Source of the DNA: Albugo candida
Lineage: Eukaryota; Oomycota; Peronosporomycetes; Albuginales; Albuginaceae
Assembly: GCA_905220665.1 (NCBI GenBank)
Contig: CAJNAR010000181.1
Span: 1 to 64,000 of the forward strand
DNA length: 64,000 nucleotides
Direction of reading: 5' to 3'
A program made the position numbers and the translations under genes. The notes beneath the pieces are model-generated. The model made no database searches, was not told the origin of the DNA, and worked only from the letters and a program-made list of their open reading frames with translations. Shown piece after piece: positions 1-11,300 of this stretch (position 1 is its first letter; each line of letters opens with the position of its first letter).

Positions 1-3000
1 TGGTTCGTAACACTGTCTTCGAAGTACCGAACGTGCGCACTAAACGTGGTGTAGATCACGGAAAGTGCTGGAACTGTCGGAGTTGCTGATCGATGATCGA
101 ACAAACGACGATTCCGATCTGTCCAGACGAAGTGCAGTGTCACCGCTTGCAATGCAAGCCACAAATCCGATATAATTGCTAAATATTCTTTCCAATCCGA
201 CCGTAGTGTTGGTACGATTGCACATGCAATATGCGTCCAACGTGGTCGAAAGGAGAAAAACTGATCCCAACTAGGAAGTAACTCTCTCCATAACTGTGCC
301 GTGTGGTCGCACTCGAGAAAGAGATGTTGATCGGATTCCACTGCCCACACGAAGTCTGCGTGCACAATATAATGTCGGGCTGAATATCCTTTAAGAACCA
401 GAAACGAGATCGAACTGGCAACATCCGAAAGGCTAGACGAAACTGTAAATCCTCGAAAATTGGTAATACACGTTTTCGAAGATGCCGTGATGTAGCCATA
501 AAAGTTTGGATTCGTTCTGAATCCAGTGCGTCCGATCTCTCCCGTGTTGACCAATGTGTCGACATCGGATGACTCTTGGTTGGTTCGGGAGGTTTCCAGA
601 CGATTCGTGAGAGTTGTGAGCGTGGAATGGATGGAAAATAATGTTTCCTTTCCTTGCTTTTTACTCCCACATAAAATGATCTGCCACTTGTGGTTGGTAT
701 AATCCAAGTGATGAGACCAATCGTCAAGTGGATACGCTGGAGAATCTGAGTGACTTCAATGTAAAGTCGACTTAGCAACCTTTCTTCAGACATATCCGAC
801 GTGTTCAGCTCTTCGTCGTTGTAATAGTTGGCGACGAAATCTTCTTTCGTTGGCCATGTGTCGCTTTCACGAAAAAAGTCTTGCAAACTTCGAACGTCGA
901 AAAGTGTACCAATGTTTTTCGAAATGTTCGATGTGGTTCATCCACCATGCCAAGATTGTACCAAACGTTCTGTGTACTCGGACGACGAGTAGCAGCTTCG
1001 TAATGTAATTTTTGGTCGCAGTGAAACCACATCGGCTGTTCCATGTAGTACTGACGGCGTTGTGAAACATTTAAATCTGATATTGAAATGCTCCAATCCA
1101 TCTGATGCCACATTCTAAATGCTTTTTTCCACCATGATGATATGCTCTCCCATTGAACCATTTTTCCATGTCGATTTGGTGCGATGGTGAATATATCCAT
1201 CGGCTTGTGTGGTCCAAAGGGAGGTTGATAAGTTGTAATAATTCCGTCGAAGCTGTTGTCCAATTCGCAGGAATAATTGTTGACGCATCGGATGCGAACT
1301 GCTGAAGGAATTGAATACGTTGTAGCTTTAGTCGTCCCACCAAAAAAGGAACTTGTAGTCCACCATCTTGTCGGCGAAGATATAAAAACTCTTTGCTGAG
1401 TAGGTGAACATGTTTTGAATCTTTTTTGTGTTTCCGACCAAGCACAAAGCGATTTAACATCGATTGCCACTGTCGAATTGTCGCTGCTGGTATGTCTACG
1501 TGCATCGTGTAATGCCACAAACGTGATAAAATCATCGTCTGCGCAACCAGTAGTCGACCACGAACAGTTCTTGCTGTTCGAAACCATACACCAAACCCAT
1601 CGTAAAAACGCTTGTCGAGAGTTGAAATAACCATCGAGTGAGTTGGTTTCTGGCCGAACGGAATACCCAAATACTTGACCGAATCCTCCGGACCCATTAT
1701 GGTCAAATTGGGAATACGTGGACATGGCTTGGTCCGATTCAACGAGAGCAAGGATGATTTACTCAAGTTGAGTTTCGCACCCGATCCATCGCAATAGACT
1801 TGGACGAGTTCAAGTTGCGTCAAAACACCATTTGGTGTCTCTGAAAGCAATGTCGAATCGTCCGCAAAAAATAATCCAGTTGCGACAGTCGTGCTATTAA
1901 TCCAAATGCCATGTTCTTCATGTTGTCGAAGTAAATTTCCCAAAGGTTCGATCGTCATCAGAAAAAGTAATGCTGAGAGAGGATCACCTTGTTTCACTCC
2001 ACGTTGTGGTGTAATAGATGGTGTGATATTTCCATTAATCATCAACTGCGCCTTTGTGTTATTGTACAAAAGACGAACCCAGTCGATGAAACTTTTTCCA
2101 ACGCCCATTTTTTCCAAAACGCGAAACATGTACGTCCAATTGACTCGATCATAAAGTCGAGAAAAGTCGCATAAGCTTCCTCCCCACGATTGACCAAGTC
2201 TCGATGTCGAATATGATGATGCATTGACCTTCCTCGAATGCTTTTTGATCTTGATGGATCAATTTTGGCAAAAAACGTTGCAATCGATACGCCAACACTT
2301 TTGAAAGTACTTTCACATCGACACAAAGCAGTGCGATCGGTCGATAGTTGCTAGGATCACCTCGTGATCCTTTTTTGTACAATAATGTTATTGCTGAGTG
2401 ACGTTGTGATCGAAGTAGAATTCCTCTTTCCAGCTGATATGCGAACACGATCTTCAGACACTCGCCAAACGTTTCCGGATCAAGCTGATAAAATGCAGCT
2501 GGTAGTCCATCCATACCTGGAGAAGAACTACTCCGCATGTGCTTGATCGCTTCCGCCATCTCGGTCGTACTTAACCGAGTGGAGAGACGGTCTTGCTCTG
2601 CTGAGGCAAGGAAACTTGAATCGAATCGAGTAACTTTTTTTGCTTTCTTTCACTTGGATCATATGAGTCGGTCTCTGAGCTATAAAGAGAGCCCATGACA
2701 CCACCCCAATGATCTCTGAATTCGTCAATAATCTCCCTCGGGTTCGATGTCACTGTACCACATTTTTTGGTAACATTTTCGATCGGCACGCGACGACAAG
2801 AACTATCCGGAGGGCGAAAAAAATACTTTGAAGAGTTCTCCATATGCTTCACGTGATGGTCGAAGCTTTCAATCTTGGTTGTATTTCGCGTTGTTTTCGA
2901 CTGAAAGTCGAAATTGTTCGAGACTCGATTCGTAAAAGTACCGTGACTCATTGGTGTCGTGGATGCGATATCGAGCTGCTGCGACTTCCAAAACACGCTG

Positions 3001-4009
3001 GCTAGACTCAACATCACGTCGGCTATCTTGTGCAACCTTTTTTTCGATTCCTTGAAGCTGTTTCTTGATTTTCGTCTTCCAACTTTCCCACATTTTACCG
3101 GGATTCGAAGTTGTCCGTAACTGTTCGAGCACCAAATTCGCTTCCAATTTGATAGCTTCGACAACTTTAGGATATTCAAATAGTCGTAATGAGCATTTCC
3201 AATATCCTCGACCGGGTGATTGAGTTGGATTTGCAAAAGTTACTTTTTGTGCCAGATGATCTCCCGCATGTCGTGGACGAAAATACTCAGAGGTTTTGTA
3301 TACCATATGAATAGCTCTTCCGACATGCAGATATAATCAAGTCGATTCTTGCGCGGTAATGGTCCTGTAAATACTTTTTCAGTCGGATGCTGGATTCGCC
3401 AAGCGTCTACCACACCCAACTGTGAAAGCCATTCCAAACACGCTAATCGACTTGGTTCGTGTCGAATTGTTCCACTCGAAGCATCGATAGCTGGATCGAG
3501 TGGTGTGTTGAAATCACCAAATACGATATGTGATGCGGTCGATTCGAAAGTGTTGGAAAGCAATAACTCATAAAAATCACTCGTTCCTCGGCCTTGACCG
3601 GTGCATATACATTGTGAATATACACCGGTGCATCGTGAATGAGAAGACGCAGAACCAAATAACGATTTCGAATGCTTCGATCGGTGAGTTCTTCAGCTGT
3701 TGTATAACCGGGAAAGTCCGAACGAAGGATTGTCATGACGCCGCCACTGCGGTTTTGAGTCGGATGGAGAAAAGCACTGTTGTGATCATTGACAAACATT
3801 TTGTGCTGCATTTTTGAGGATAATAAAAATTGAAATGATTTCAGTTGGTTGTGATCGTGAAACTTGGTTTCTTGAACACAACAAATGGAGTATTGTGATA
3901 CGATGTGGTCGATAAAAAGATGACCGTTTTTATGTATTCCATTAACATTCACCGTGAGTGCTGAGATATTGTTCCACGTTGAAATAATCGAGGAGCCCTT
4001 AGCATTCAC
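1..4009 (-). pseudogene. LINE ORF2 (endonuclease-reverse transcriptase), frameshifted
   Basis: The endonuclease domain starts at about 4009 (VNVNGIHKNGH, then CCVQETKFHD), shifts frame near 3560 to the segment with FGDFNTPLDP and RLDYICMS, and shifts again near 3300, 2870 and 2570. The RT is split between a 2149-2559 segment and a 1071-2129 segment that carries the FADD box. The C-terminal Cys/His region and an RNase H-like tail (LHFVWTDRNRRLF) are read in further frames down to base 1. No ATG opens the frame; it starts inside the last codons of ORF1. At least five frame breaks make this a pseudogene unless several are assembly errors. Confidence 0.88.
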
Positions 4010-6488
4010 GTTGAAGTGGACCAGTAATCAACCTCATTTCACCATCTTGTTGTGAGAGGTGAAGTGTTGTGTGCTCCTCTGGAAAAAAGCTGAGATTGAC
4101 GGAAAGCTCAGCGATGTCACCATGGAGAAGTCCACGCCATCTACCTCCAAACCATTGCGACCAACACTTTATGCCAACGTCGGAGCGGAAGAAGGATATG
4201 ATCACATTGGTTGGAAGTAAACGACAATGATGACCCGGAATCCAGATCACTGGTCCATCGGTGAGATATTGGATCCAGTGGTCGTTGGTGTAGAATGTCG
4301 GAGCAGTACACATGAATAAAAGTTCCAACAACGCGAGAGCTTTCGTTGCTCGAGTCAAACCGATAACGATGTCCGGCACTGACGTCCACCACGACATTAC
4401 TTTCTCGAACAGAACAGATCGCTTGGAGGGAACTTTTCCACCAACGTGGCGACTCCATCGCGTCGCAAACGTAACATCTTCGCCGAGATTGTGAGTTGCA
4501 AAAACGCGATTTATCATAAGTAGATGAGCCACTTCATCCAAAGCTTTATCATTCGACTCCATACATGCAAGTAGCACACCATTCATCGTGATCGGATGAT
4601 CAAGTGCCGCTCGGATGATTTTGTCCGGATTTGTGCAGAACTGGATTAGCTTCCGCACATGAGGGATGCAAGAATCCGCTTGAACCAGCTTGTCCGGTCG
4701 GAGTGAGTGAAGGGCATTTTTCGAATCGATTTCCATCAGCTCCCCTATTTCACCAACTCGGGTTGGTCGTTCCGATTTCTCGATTGTTGTATGACGTTTT
4801 TGATAAAAGTGTGCCGCCTCTTTCGAGGTGGCCACCTCTTTTGGCATCCGTGCTTTCACGGGGATGATTTGGACGCGATTGCCATTCTCTGGATTGGCAA
4901 CCGCTGTTACTTCTTCGATCTCCACCTCCATAGTTGCGAGCACGGAAAAATAGTTACTCGTCGCTAGTTTCGGAAGCGCAAGAGGTGGTGCTTTGGAGAC
5001 CATTTGGTCGAACGGCTCCACCCGATTACGTTTTCCACTCGTCCAAGCCAACTTCATGGATACATCCCCATCCCGCTCTACCCGTGGTTGTGAGTATGAC
5101 TGACTGGTCAGTTGGAGGATGGGAGGTGTGGGTTGCAATAAAGCTTGTGCTCCTGGTGGTGTGATAGTGGGGGGAGTGTTGAGCTCCAACGAGATTTGAT
5201 CGGAGAGCTTCCGGTCAGGTTTTCTCGCCACCAATTCCTTACTGGGAACTGGATTCACCACCTTTTGTGGTGCCACCACGAGTGCCGCTGGTTCGGTTGT
5301 ATGTTTCTGGTTCTTTTGTTGTTTTTGGGTGTTGTGAATCTGAGTTGCAGATTGATTTTTGCGTTGTTTTGGATTGTTTTGCTTGCTTTGGTGTTGCCGT
5401 GCTCCCGGGGTTGATGTAGCACCCAAATCCAAGCAATAAGGACCACGTTGACCAAAACGTGGTCGTTCCGTTGGAATAGGAGCATTCTTACCCCGTACTG
5501 GGTAGAGCTGTTTGTCGTAAGCGATTTGTTCAATCACTTTACCAACTCGAACCAGTTGTTGGGGGCACGTCAGACTACCGAAGTAAACTCGCCAAGTCGA
5601 CATCACCACTGCCTTTGTGGGAATCGTCTCGCGGAAGGTGTCATACACCACTTGACATCCTAGTTGGTGAAGAGCACGGAGAATGTTGTTCCGTTCTTCC
5701 TCCACGCCTACGCCGAAAACATCGAGGTAGTACTTTGTTTCAAGAGTATCAAACTCTCGAAAAAAATAATTTTCCCCAAGGATAGTCACCGGCTGACACT
5801 CCAACTGTTGGCAGGCATCCGCTGTGGTGACCATCACTCTGATGTTTCCCCCAGGCATTTTGGACACCTGAGCGATTGACCGGCTCTCCAGTAGGCTTTC
5901 AAAAACCGGATTACCGTGGTCTCGCATCAGGGATGTTAGTATTTTTCCATTTGGAGTACGGGTCAAGGACTGGCCCGTCTCCAAGACCATCGGGAAGGTT
6001 GCTTTCCGGATTTGGAAAGGTCTTGCTGCTTCCAATTTAGCAGACAGAACCGACCAATCCGGGTGCTCCCCATCAGCATATAGCTGCAATATAGCCTCGA
6101 TATCCGAGGCTTTCGGCTTTGCGAGCTCTACGCGAAATTTCGCTCGAGCTCTAGCCTGGTCCTTACGCAAGGACTCCTGTGACTTGATAAGGTCAGCAAG
6201 CGTGGGACTTTTAGTGTCGTTCACACTTGCAGTTGCCTTTGGGTCACCCTGTGACGAGGCAACGACAGTACCGCATGTACCACCGGTATCAGATCCGACT
6301 CGGGTAGTACCGGTATGAACCTGTACCGTCACACTGGGGGTGGGGGTACTTTCCACGTCATCACACAGGGGTGATGACGAATCAACAATCATGCAATCAC
6401 CCAAGGCTGGGTGACTCATGAGGGTTGCCACGTCACTACAAGTGGACGCTAGCACCCTGGGTTGTGTCGATATGTCGACTTGAACCAT
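3999..6488 (-). CDS. LINE ORF1 protein, intact (829 aa)
   Basis: A single uninterrupted frame from the ATG at 6488 to the TAA at 3999. By position it is the ORF1 nucleic-acid-binding protein of the LINE. The N-terminal 90 or so residues are rich in Ser, Thr and Asp. A conserved block follows at residues about 110-380 (for example LETGQSLTRTPNGKILTSL and STWRVYFGSLTCPQQLVRVG). The middle is low-complexity and rich in Pro, Gln, Lys and Asn. A second conserved block near residues 680-760 includes the short string MCTAP, which recurs in the other LINE copy. I see no CCHC zinc knuckle. The start is supported because the other copy reads the same SKTMV-VDIS stretch there. It overlaps the start of the ORF2 frame. 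That ORF1 stays open while ORF2 is ruined is notable. Confidence 0.85.
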   Translation of the reverse strand: MVQVDISTQPRVLASTCSDVATLMSHPALGDCMIVDSSSPLCDDVESTPTPSVTVQVHTGTTRVGSDTGGTCGTVVASSQGDPKATASVNDTKSPTLADLIKSQESLRKDQARARAKFRVELAKPKASDIEAILQLYADGEHPDWSVLSAKLEAARPFQIRKATFPMVLETGQSLTRTPNGKILTSLMRDHGNPVFESLLESRSIAQVSKMPGGNIRVMVTTADACQQLECQPVTILGENYFFREFDTLETKYYLDVFGVGVEEERNNILRALHQLGCQVVYDTFRETIPTKAVVMSTWRVYFGSLTCPQQLVRVGKVIEQIAYDKQLYPVRGKNAPIPTERPRFGQRGPYCLDLGATSTPGARQHQSKQNNPKQRKNQSATQIHNTQKQQKNQKHTTEPAALVVAPQKVVNPVPSKELVARKPDRKLSDQISLELNTPPTITPPGAQALLQPTPPILQLTSQSYSQPRVERDGDVSMKLAWTSGKRNRVEPFDQMVSKAPPLALPKLATSNYFSVLATMEVEIEEVTAVANPENGNRVQIIPVKARMPKEVATSKEAAHFYQKRHTTIEKSERPTRVGEIGELMEIDSKNALHSLRPDKLVQADSCIPHVRKLIQFCTNPDKIIRAALDHPITMNGVLLACMESNDKALDEVAHLLMINRVFATHNLGEDVTFATRWSRHVGGKVPSKRSVLFEKVMSWWTSVPDIVIGLTRATKALALLELLFMCTAPTFYTNDHWIQYLTDGPVIWIPGHHCRLLPTNVIISFFRSDVGIKCWSQWFGGRWRGLLHGDIAELSVNLSFFPEEHTTLHLSQQDGEMRLITGPLQREC

Positions 6489-6582
6489 TGTTTTCGAGAG
6501 GAAGGAGTTGAAAAAAGTTGTTTTTTCGAGTTGTTTTTACTAAATTGGCCCGTTACTTAGTAGCCGGCAAATTGAAAAGTGG

Positions 6583-6655
6583 GGGGATGTAGCACAGATG
6601 GTAGAGCGTTCGCTTCGCATGCGAAAGGTCCCGGGATCGATACCCGGCGTCTCCA
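6583..6655 (+). tRNA. tRNA-Ala, anticodon CGC
   Basis: A 73-nt cloverleaf. The acceptor stem GGGGATG pairs with CGTCTCC (two G-U pairs), discriminator A. The anticodon stem TTCGC/GCGAA holds the loop TTCGCAT, giving anticodon CGC. The T arm CCGGG-ATCGATA-CCCGG has A at position 54, which is normal for eukaryotic cytoplasmic tRNA-Ala. One oddity: the D stem reads GCAC opposite GAGC, leaving one A-A mismatch where GCTC is usual. It is followed after one base by tRNA-His on the same strand. Confidence 0.9.
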
Positions 6656-6656
6656 G

Positions 6657-6728
6657 GCGTATGTAGTATAGTGGTCAGTACCTCACGTTGTGGCCGTGAT
6701 ATCCCCGGTTCGAATCCGGGCATGCGCA
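6657..6728 (+). tRNA. tRNA-His, anticodon GTG
   Basis: A 72-nt cloverleaf. The acceptor stem GCGTATG pairs fully with CATGCGC (one T-G pair), discriminator A. The anticodon loop TTGTGGC gives GTG. The T arm CCCGG-TTCGAAT-CCGGG carries a perfect box B. Only one base separates it from the upstream tRNA-Ala, so the two could be made as one dimeric pol III transcript. A T-run follows directly. Confidence 0.95.
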
Positions 6729-6730
6729 TC

Positions 6731-6735
6731 TTTTT
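6731..6735 (+). terminator. RNA polymerase III T-run terminator
   Basis: Five T residues begin two bases after the tRNA-His gene. No T-run separates tRNA-Ala from tRNA-His, consistent with a shared transcript ending here. Confidence 0.7.
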
Positions 6736-6990
6736 CCAAGCTGTTGTATTGTTCATTGCGCCTCCTTTATTACCAGCTTGATAAATGAAGGAAAAAAATA
6801 GAACAAATAGCGCTGCTAATAAATGCATAAAAATAGATCTCAAGCTCCGCTCTGATTTCGACGTTTTGATTTGTCAAATTGTCAACTGCATGGTGTCGTT
6901 ATCCAATGCATTTTGTCCTCCCAATGGCTACATGTCAGGAAATATATAAATAACTGATAAGGGAGACTAAAGCTGTCAAATTGAACCCCC

Positions 6991-9488
6991 ATGGTGACTC
7001 CAAAAGTAAGTTAGTGAAGTTCCATTTTATAAAAAGGTAACACTAACATCTGGTTACTTAACAGCACGAACAAACTGGCAACGTTCGCGTTTGTTGCCGC
7101 CTAAGACCTTTCAATGCGAAAGAAACCAACTAAAATGAACGCAAGTGCGTTCAAGCAAGCGATAACATCGTTCACTACAAGGTGCTTCATTCATGCGCGA
7201 TCAAGATGTAAATCGTGTTCTTAATTTTTTCCAATAGACAAGAGCGGTGTCTCATGAATATCAGTATGACCAAGTGTTTACTGTAGAAGACGACCAGTTG
7301 GCCGTATTCCACGCGGTAGCCCGACCGGCTGTGGAAGGTGCGATCATTTTCTCGATAAGGGTTTGTTCTATTGTATATAAATTCTATCTTTAGATGTGAT
7401 CAAAGGATATAACTCCACAATTATTACCTACCGGCAAACGGCTTTAGGGAAGACGTACACAATGCTAGGTGCCGACACACATGGCACTGAGCATAACGGA
7501 ATTGTACCGAGAACAGCAGAGGAACTATTTAACTGTATTCACAATGCCGATGCAAACTTGGAAATCATCACCAAGCTTAGTTATGCTGAAATATATATGG
7601 AGCAAGTGTCCGATCTTCTGAATCCCACAAAAACGCGAGTGAAACTACAGATAAGAGAAAACAAGCGGGGTGATTTCTTTATAGAGAACGTGGTAGAGAT
7701 GAGTGTCAAAAGCCCACAAGAATTTATGGATTACGTTATGAAAGGGAACAATAAGCGTGCTATCGCTGCTATCAAAATGAATAAGCGCAGCTCACGTAGC
7801 CACACCATTCTTATGGTGACAGTGCCCCAACGACACGTTGAAACCCAAGTGGTTAAATCGGGAAATCTCTACCTTGTAGATCTTGCTGGGTCTGAAATGG
7901 TGAGGAAGACTGAAGCTGTCGGAAGACGACTCGAGGAGGCCAAAATGATCAATAGATCGCTGTCTACCCTTGGAATAGTCAACAATAACTTGACTAACCC
8001 GAATATGAGTCATGTCCCCGTACGCGATTCCAAACTCACGCGTATTCTCCATGACTCTCTTGGTGGAAATTCACGCACAACACTGATTGTCAACATTTCG
8101 TGCAGCGAATGGGATTCAGCTGAGACTCTTTCGACACTTCGGTTTGGCAATCGGGCGAAAAAGATTCAAAATCAAGCAGTCATAAATGAACGCAAGAGTG
8201 CTGATGACTTGATGAATACTGTGAAAGTGCTACAAAAGGATTTACAGCTGGAAAAAAATCGTGTCACTGCGCTGAAGAATCGATTGGACGGTGCAACTTC
8301 CTATGAGAGTTTATCAGCAAGTAGCGATCATCAATATACAGTAATGAGAAGTGTAACTCCAAGTGCTCATGCTGCAGCTATGCCAACAAACACAATAACT
8401 ATCGAGGCTTATCGACAACTTCAGCGGAAGTTTACAAATCTGGAAGAAGAATTTCTCGAGGATCAACTGGAGTCTGATCGACGAGGATTTGAAATTCGAG
8501 ATTTAGAGGCTCAATTGGACAAAAAATACGAGCTCATAGAGTCATCTGAAGCGAGCTGGATGCAAGCCGACGAAGAAAAGAAAGGGTGGTGGCAAATATA
8601 GAGCTCTCGCTGGAAATAAAAGACATCCAGTACAGCGAGCTTCAGTCTGATCACGAACGACTGGACTTTGAGCATAAGGAGTTCACGATTCATGCTGAGA
8701 AGCTACAACAACAAATCAAATTGTTGCCATCGAAAAAACTGAATCGGCCAAGCTGTTACGATACTACGGAATTTCAGTCTTCATATGAGTTGAACGATGT
8801 ATATTTGTCACCTAAACAACAAGCGGAATCTGAAACTGAACGCATGGTGGACCCTCTTCATCCGGCTTATTCACTTTCTCTTACAGTCGAAGACATTCAA
8901 GGCATGGCTATATCTGTGGAGAAGTTGAAGGATCGGATCATCAAAAGCGTTTCTCTTCTTGCTTCTGCAAAGCAAAGTGCTTTGCCATTAGAGCCTTTTG
9001 GAAAAGATAAGACGCACATGCATGCTATACACCAGAAGTTGGTGCATTTGGTTGGGGTGCACCGTCAGCTCCTTCAAAAATTTGCAACATCGGAAATGAA
9101 TGCCGGGGAATGGAAACGAAGAGTTGCAGTACGTGACGACCGAATCAAAAAGTTAGAACCGAGCAATCGACAAATCATAGTAAGTCTGCGGAAGCAGGCG
9201 GAGAAGCATGTGGAACAACTCATTCGCCTACGGGATCAGATTTCAGAAATTCGTGGCGCACAAGAAGCTCATCTTCAGAGCCATGGACATACGGAAGCAA
9301 GCATAATCAAACCGTTCCGTGTCGACCCATCCGCGAGGGAAGCCAATGCTCATCGGACTCCTCAACTTCAGAAGAATCGCTTGCAGAAGGTAAATTTGAA
9401 CAGAAAACTGAAGATTTCGTTCAATCCAGCGATTCCTTTCCCTACGATTAGAAAAGGTAATCCAAATTCGCGTGGATCGATTAAGTAG
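6991..9488 (+). pseudogene. Kinesin-1-like heavy chain, probably decayed
   Basis: A microtubule motor. Exons by eye: 6991-7005, 7065-7181, 7238-7337 and 7394 onward, joined by short GT-AG introns. The N-terminus has RVCCRLRPFNAKE, typical of kinesins. The motor continues with SSRSHTIL (switch I side), DLAGSE (switch II) and the neck-like TLSTLRFGNRAKKIQNQA resembling kinesin-1. Coiled-coil sequence follows to 9488. Three defects: an in-frame TAA at 7131-7133; a P-loop reading YRQTALGKT, where the first Gly of GxxxxGKT is Arg (codon 7432-7434); and a frame shift near 8586, where the coiled coil changes frame. The coding frame is otherwise well preserved, so decay is recent or some breaks are sequence errors. 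Confidence 0.8.
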
Positions 9489-11300
9489 GAGCATCGCATG
9501 CTATCAAACGACACAGCTGTTATTTTTTTCGTGATGTTATTGTGGACATGTAGTTTTAAGAGTGAGTTGTAAAGTTAGTTGTAAGAGTGAGTTGTAAAAG
9601 TCAGTGTAAAAAATTGTTGTAAAAGGAAATGTTGTTGTTCGCTGTGCACGCATGGTTTGCTTATCTTTCGAATATACGCTGCTTGATACGAATATATTTA
9701 TCTCACCTCCCATAGCGCAATAAATTGCAAAAGCAGCCACATTCACGGAAAACGTTTTCGCAGGGATGATCTTTGATTAACAAGCTTTTATTTTCTGATT
9801 GAAGCTAGGTAGAAGGTGAGTATTTCAAATTGCTGTACTGATACTCGTCACCTGACATGAAATTATTGGATTGGTTACTTCAATTAGCTGTCTGCGTAAA
9901 TGATCTTGAACAAAGTTGTGCATTCCGACTCAATTCGCCTGAATCCGAGCTCAAACAGTATAGTGAGTTCGTCTAGGGAAAGTCGAACATTTTTGCGAAG
10001 CACGCTACTTGGACGGAACGATCCAAGCGATGCATGTGTCGGTGATGATAGAGTTGCGCGACAGTTATATGGTATGAAATGGTTTTTTTGGGCTGACTCG
10101 TCACCGCTTGTTTGGGAACACATGATCACTCTAAGTACGAAACTATCTGTATAGTTGCAAGGTGATGAGTGTTTGCATATTGAAGGAGAAATCGAATCCT
10201 GAATGAAACGAACTGCGTGCAAAATGCTGCCGAGACAGATTTTTCCTATCAAGCTATGCATTCTGCTATCAAACGATCCTTTGCTTGTGATCCCTATTCA
10301 AAATGAACTTTTATACACCACCAACGATATGAGTATCTAAAGTAGAAGCTGTAGCCATTGAATTGATTTACATCATAGATTGGCACATTGAAGATCGAAC
10401 AGCTGTCCATATTTGTGACATCCATATGTGCGACATCAATCTAGTCGCAGCGATGTGAGCAACTGTCAATATTCTGACACTGTACGTTTTGATTACCTTA
10501 GAAGATCGCCAGTGACCCATGCTTATGGTACATCTGCATTACGTTGAATAGGATGACGCCTATCATTATCAGCCTTCTAATGCTGACTGACTATGAGCGC
10601 ATTTCTCGCTGGAGAGACACTTTGATATCAGAAGGATATTGATATGATCAATCCATCCCAAGTTGGAAACATCCGTGTCAAGGATATCAATCTATCGTCC
10701 TCGATAAGAACTATACGCATTTTTCTGTAGTAACTCGTTTCGCTCATGAACGCAATCGAAATTGCCAACAAAATGGCTCAGATAAGACTCATACGACTGG
10801 AAAAAGCGGGCTATCACTTCATTCTTTGCACGGTATTTACGCGACCAACCATGCACAAATATCAGAAAATCTGGCTTCATACTAATATTGAAATGTTTAT
10901 TGTAAAAGTTAGATACTGGTAGGATCTTTTACAAAAAAATGTATATTTCAGGGGGACTTGACGAATTTATTTATCAAAATCAGCAGCTGAGCATCATATG
11001 CAAGGCGAACATGCTGATTAGCATTGAGTACTAGGTTCTCTCCACTTCCTCTTGCCACCCCCATTCTCCAAGAATCTGTCTAAAAGTGAAATATCTTAGT
11101 CATATTACGAGACAAATAGACAGATCGACGGAGAGATAGAGAGAGACAGTCTACGTGCCCTTCCTACATGTATTTTTACTTTTTTCGATACAAAAAAACA
11201 AATGTTACCCAAAGGTGACATTTATTCCAATTTTTTTTTACTATTCGCTATGCCTAAATACGGATACTCACAGAAATCATGAAGGCAGAGAAAGTATTTG
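9489..11300. other. Gene-free stretch of 1.8 kb
   Basis: No ORF here looks like a real gene. At 9555-9640 there are imperfect tandem copies of a GAGTTGTAAAAG-like unit. A short GA-rich run (agagatagagagagacag) lies near 11130, and poly-A/T tracts near 11180-11240 sit just downstream of the minus-strand gene ending at 11301. A 125-residue minus-strand ORF at 9884-10261 was examined and resembles nothing. Confidence 0.5.

Larger units (their letters stand above)
1..6488 (-). mobile_element. L1-like LINE retrotransposon, copy A (3' end cut by window edge)
   Basis: Reading the minus strand from 6488 down gives the order typical of an L1-like non-LTR element: ORF1, then an apurinic-type endonuclease, reverse transcriptase, and a C-terminal Cys/His region. 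RT hallmarks are visible: the block with SNYRPIALLCVDVKVLSK, the QGDPLSALLFLM block and the FADDSTLL catalytic box. The LINE on the minus strand at 38449-44827 has the same order and recognisable similarity throughout, so both belong to one family. ORF1 is open, but ORF2 is broken into several frames, so this copy cannot supply its own RT. The 5' end lies within about 95 bp of tRNA-Ala (6583), in divergent orientation. The 3' untranslated part lies outside the window. Confidence 0.93.

Noticed and set aside
7131..7133. Reading the kinesin TAA as a reassigned codon
   Set aside because: All other genes in the window use TAA, TAG and TGA as stops, for example PEX14, LYRM4 and VPS29.
9884..10261. 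125-codon minus-strand ORF
   Set aside because: No family resemblance, no suitable flanks, and an equally long frame exists on the opposite strand.
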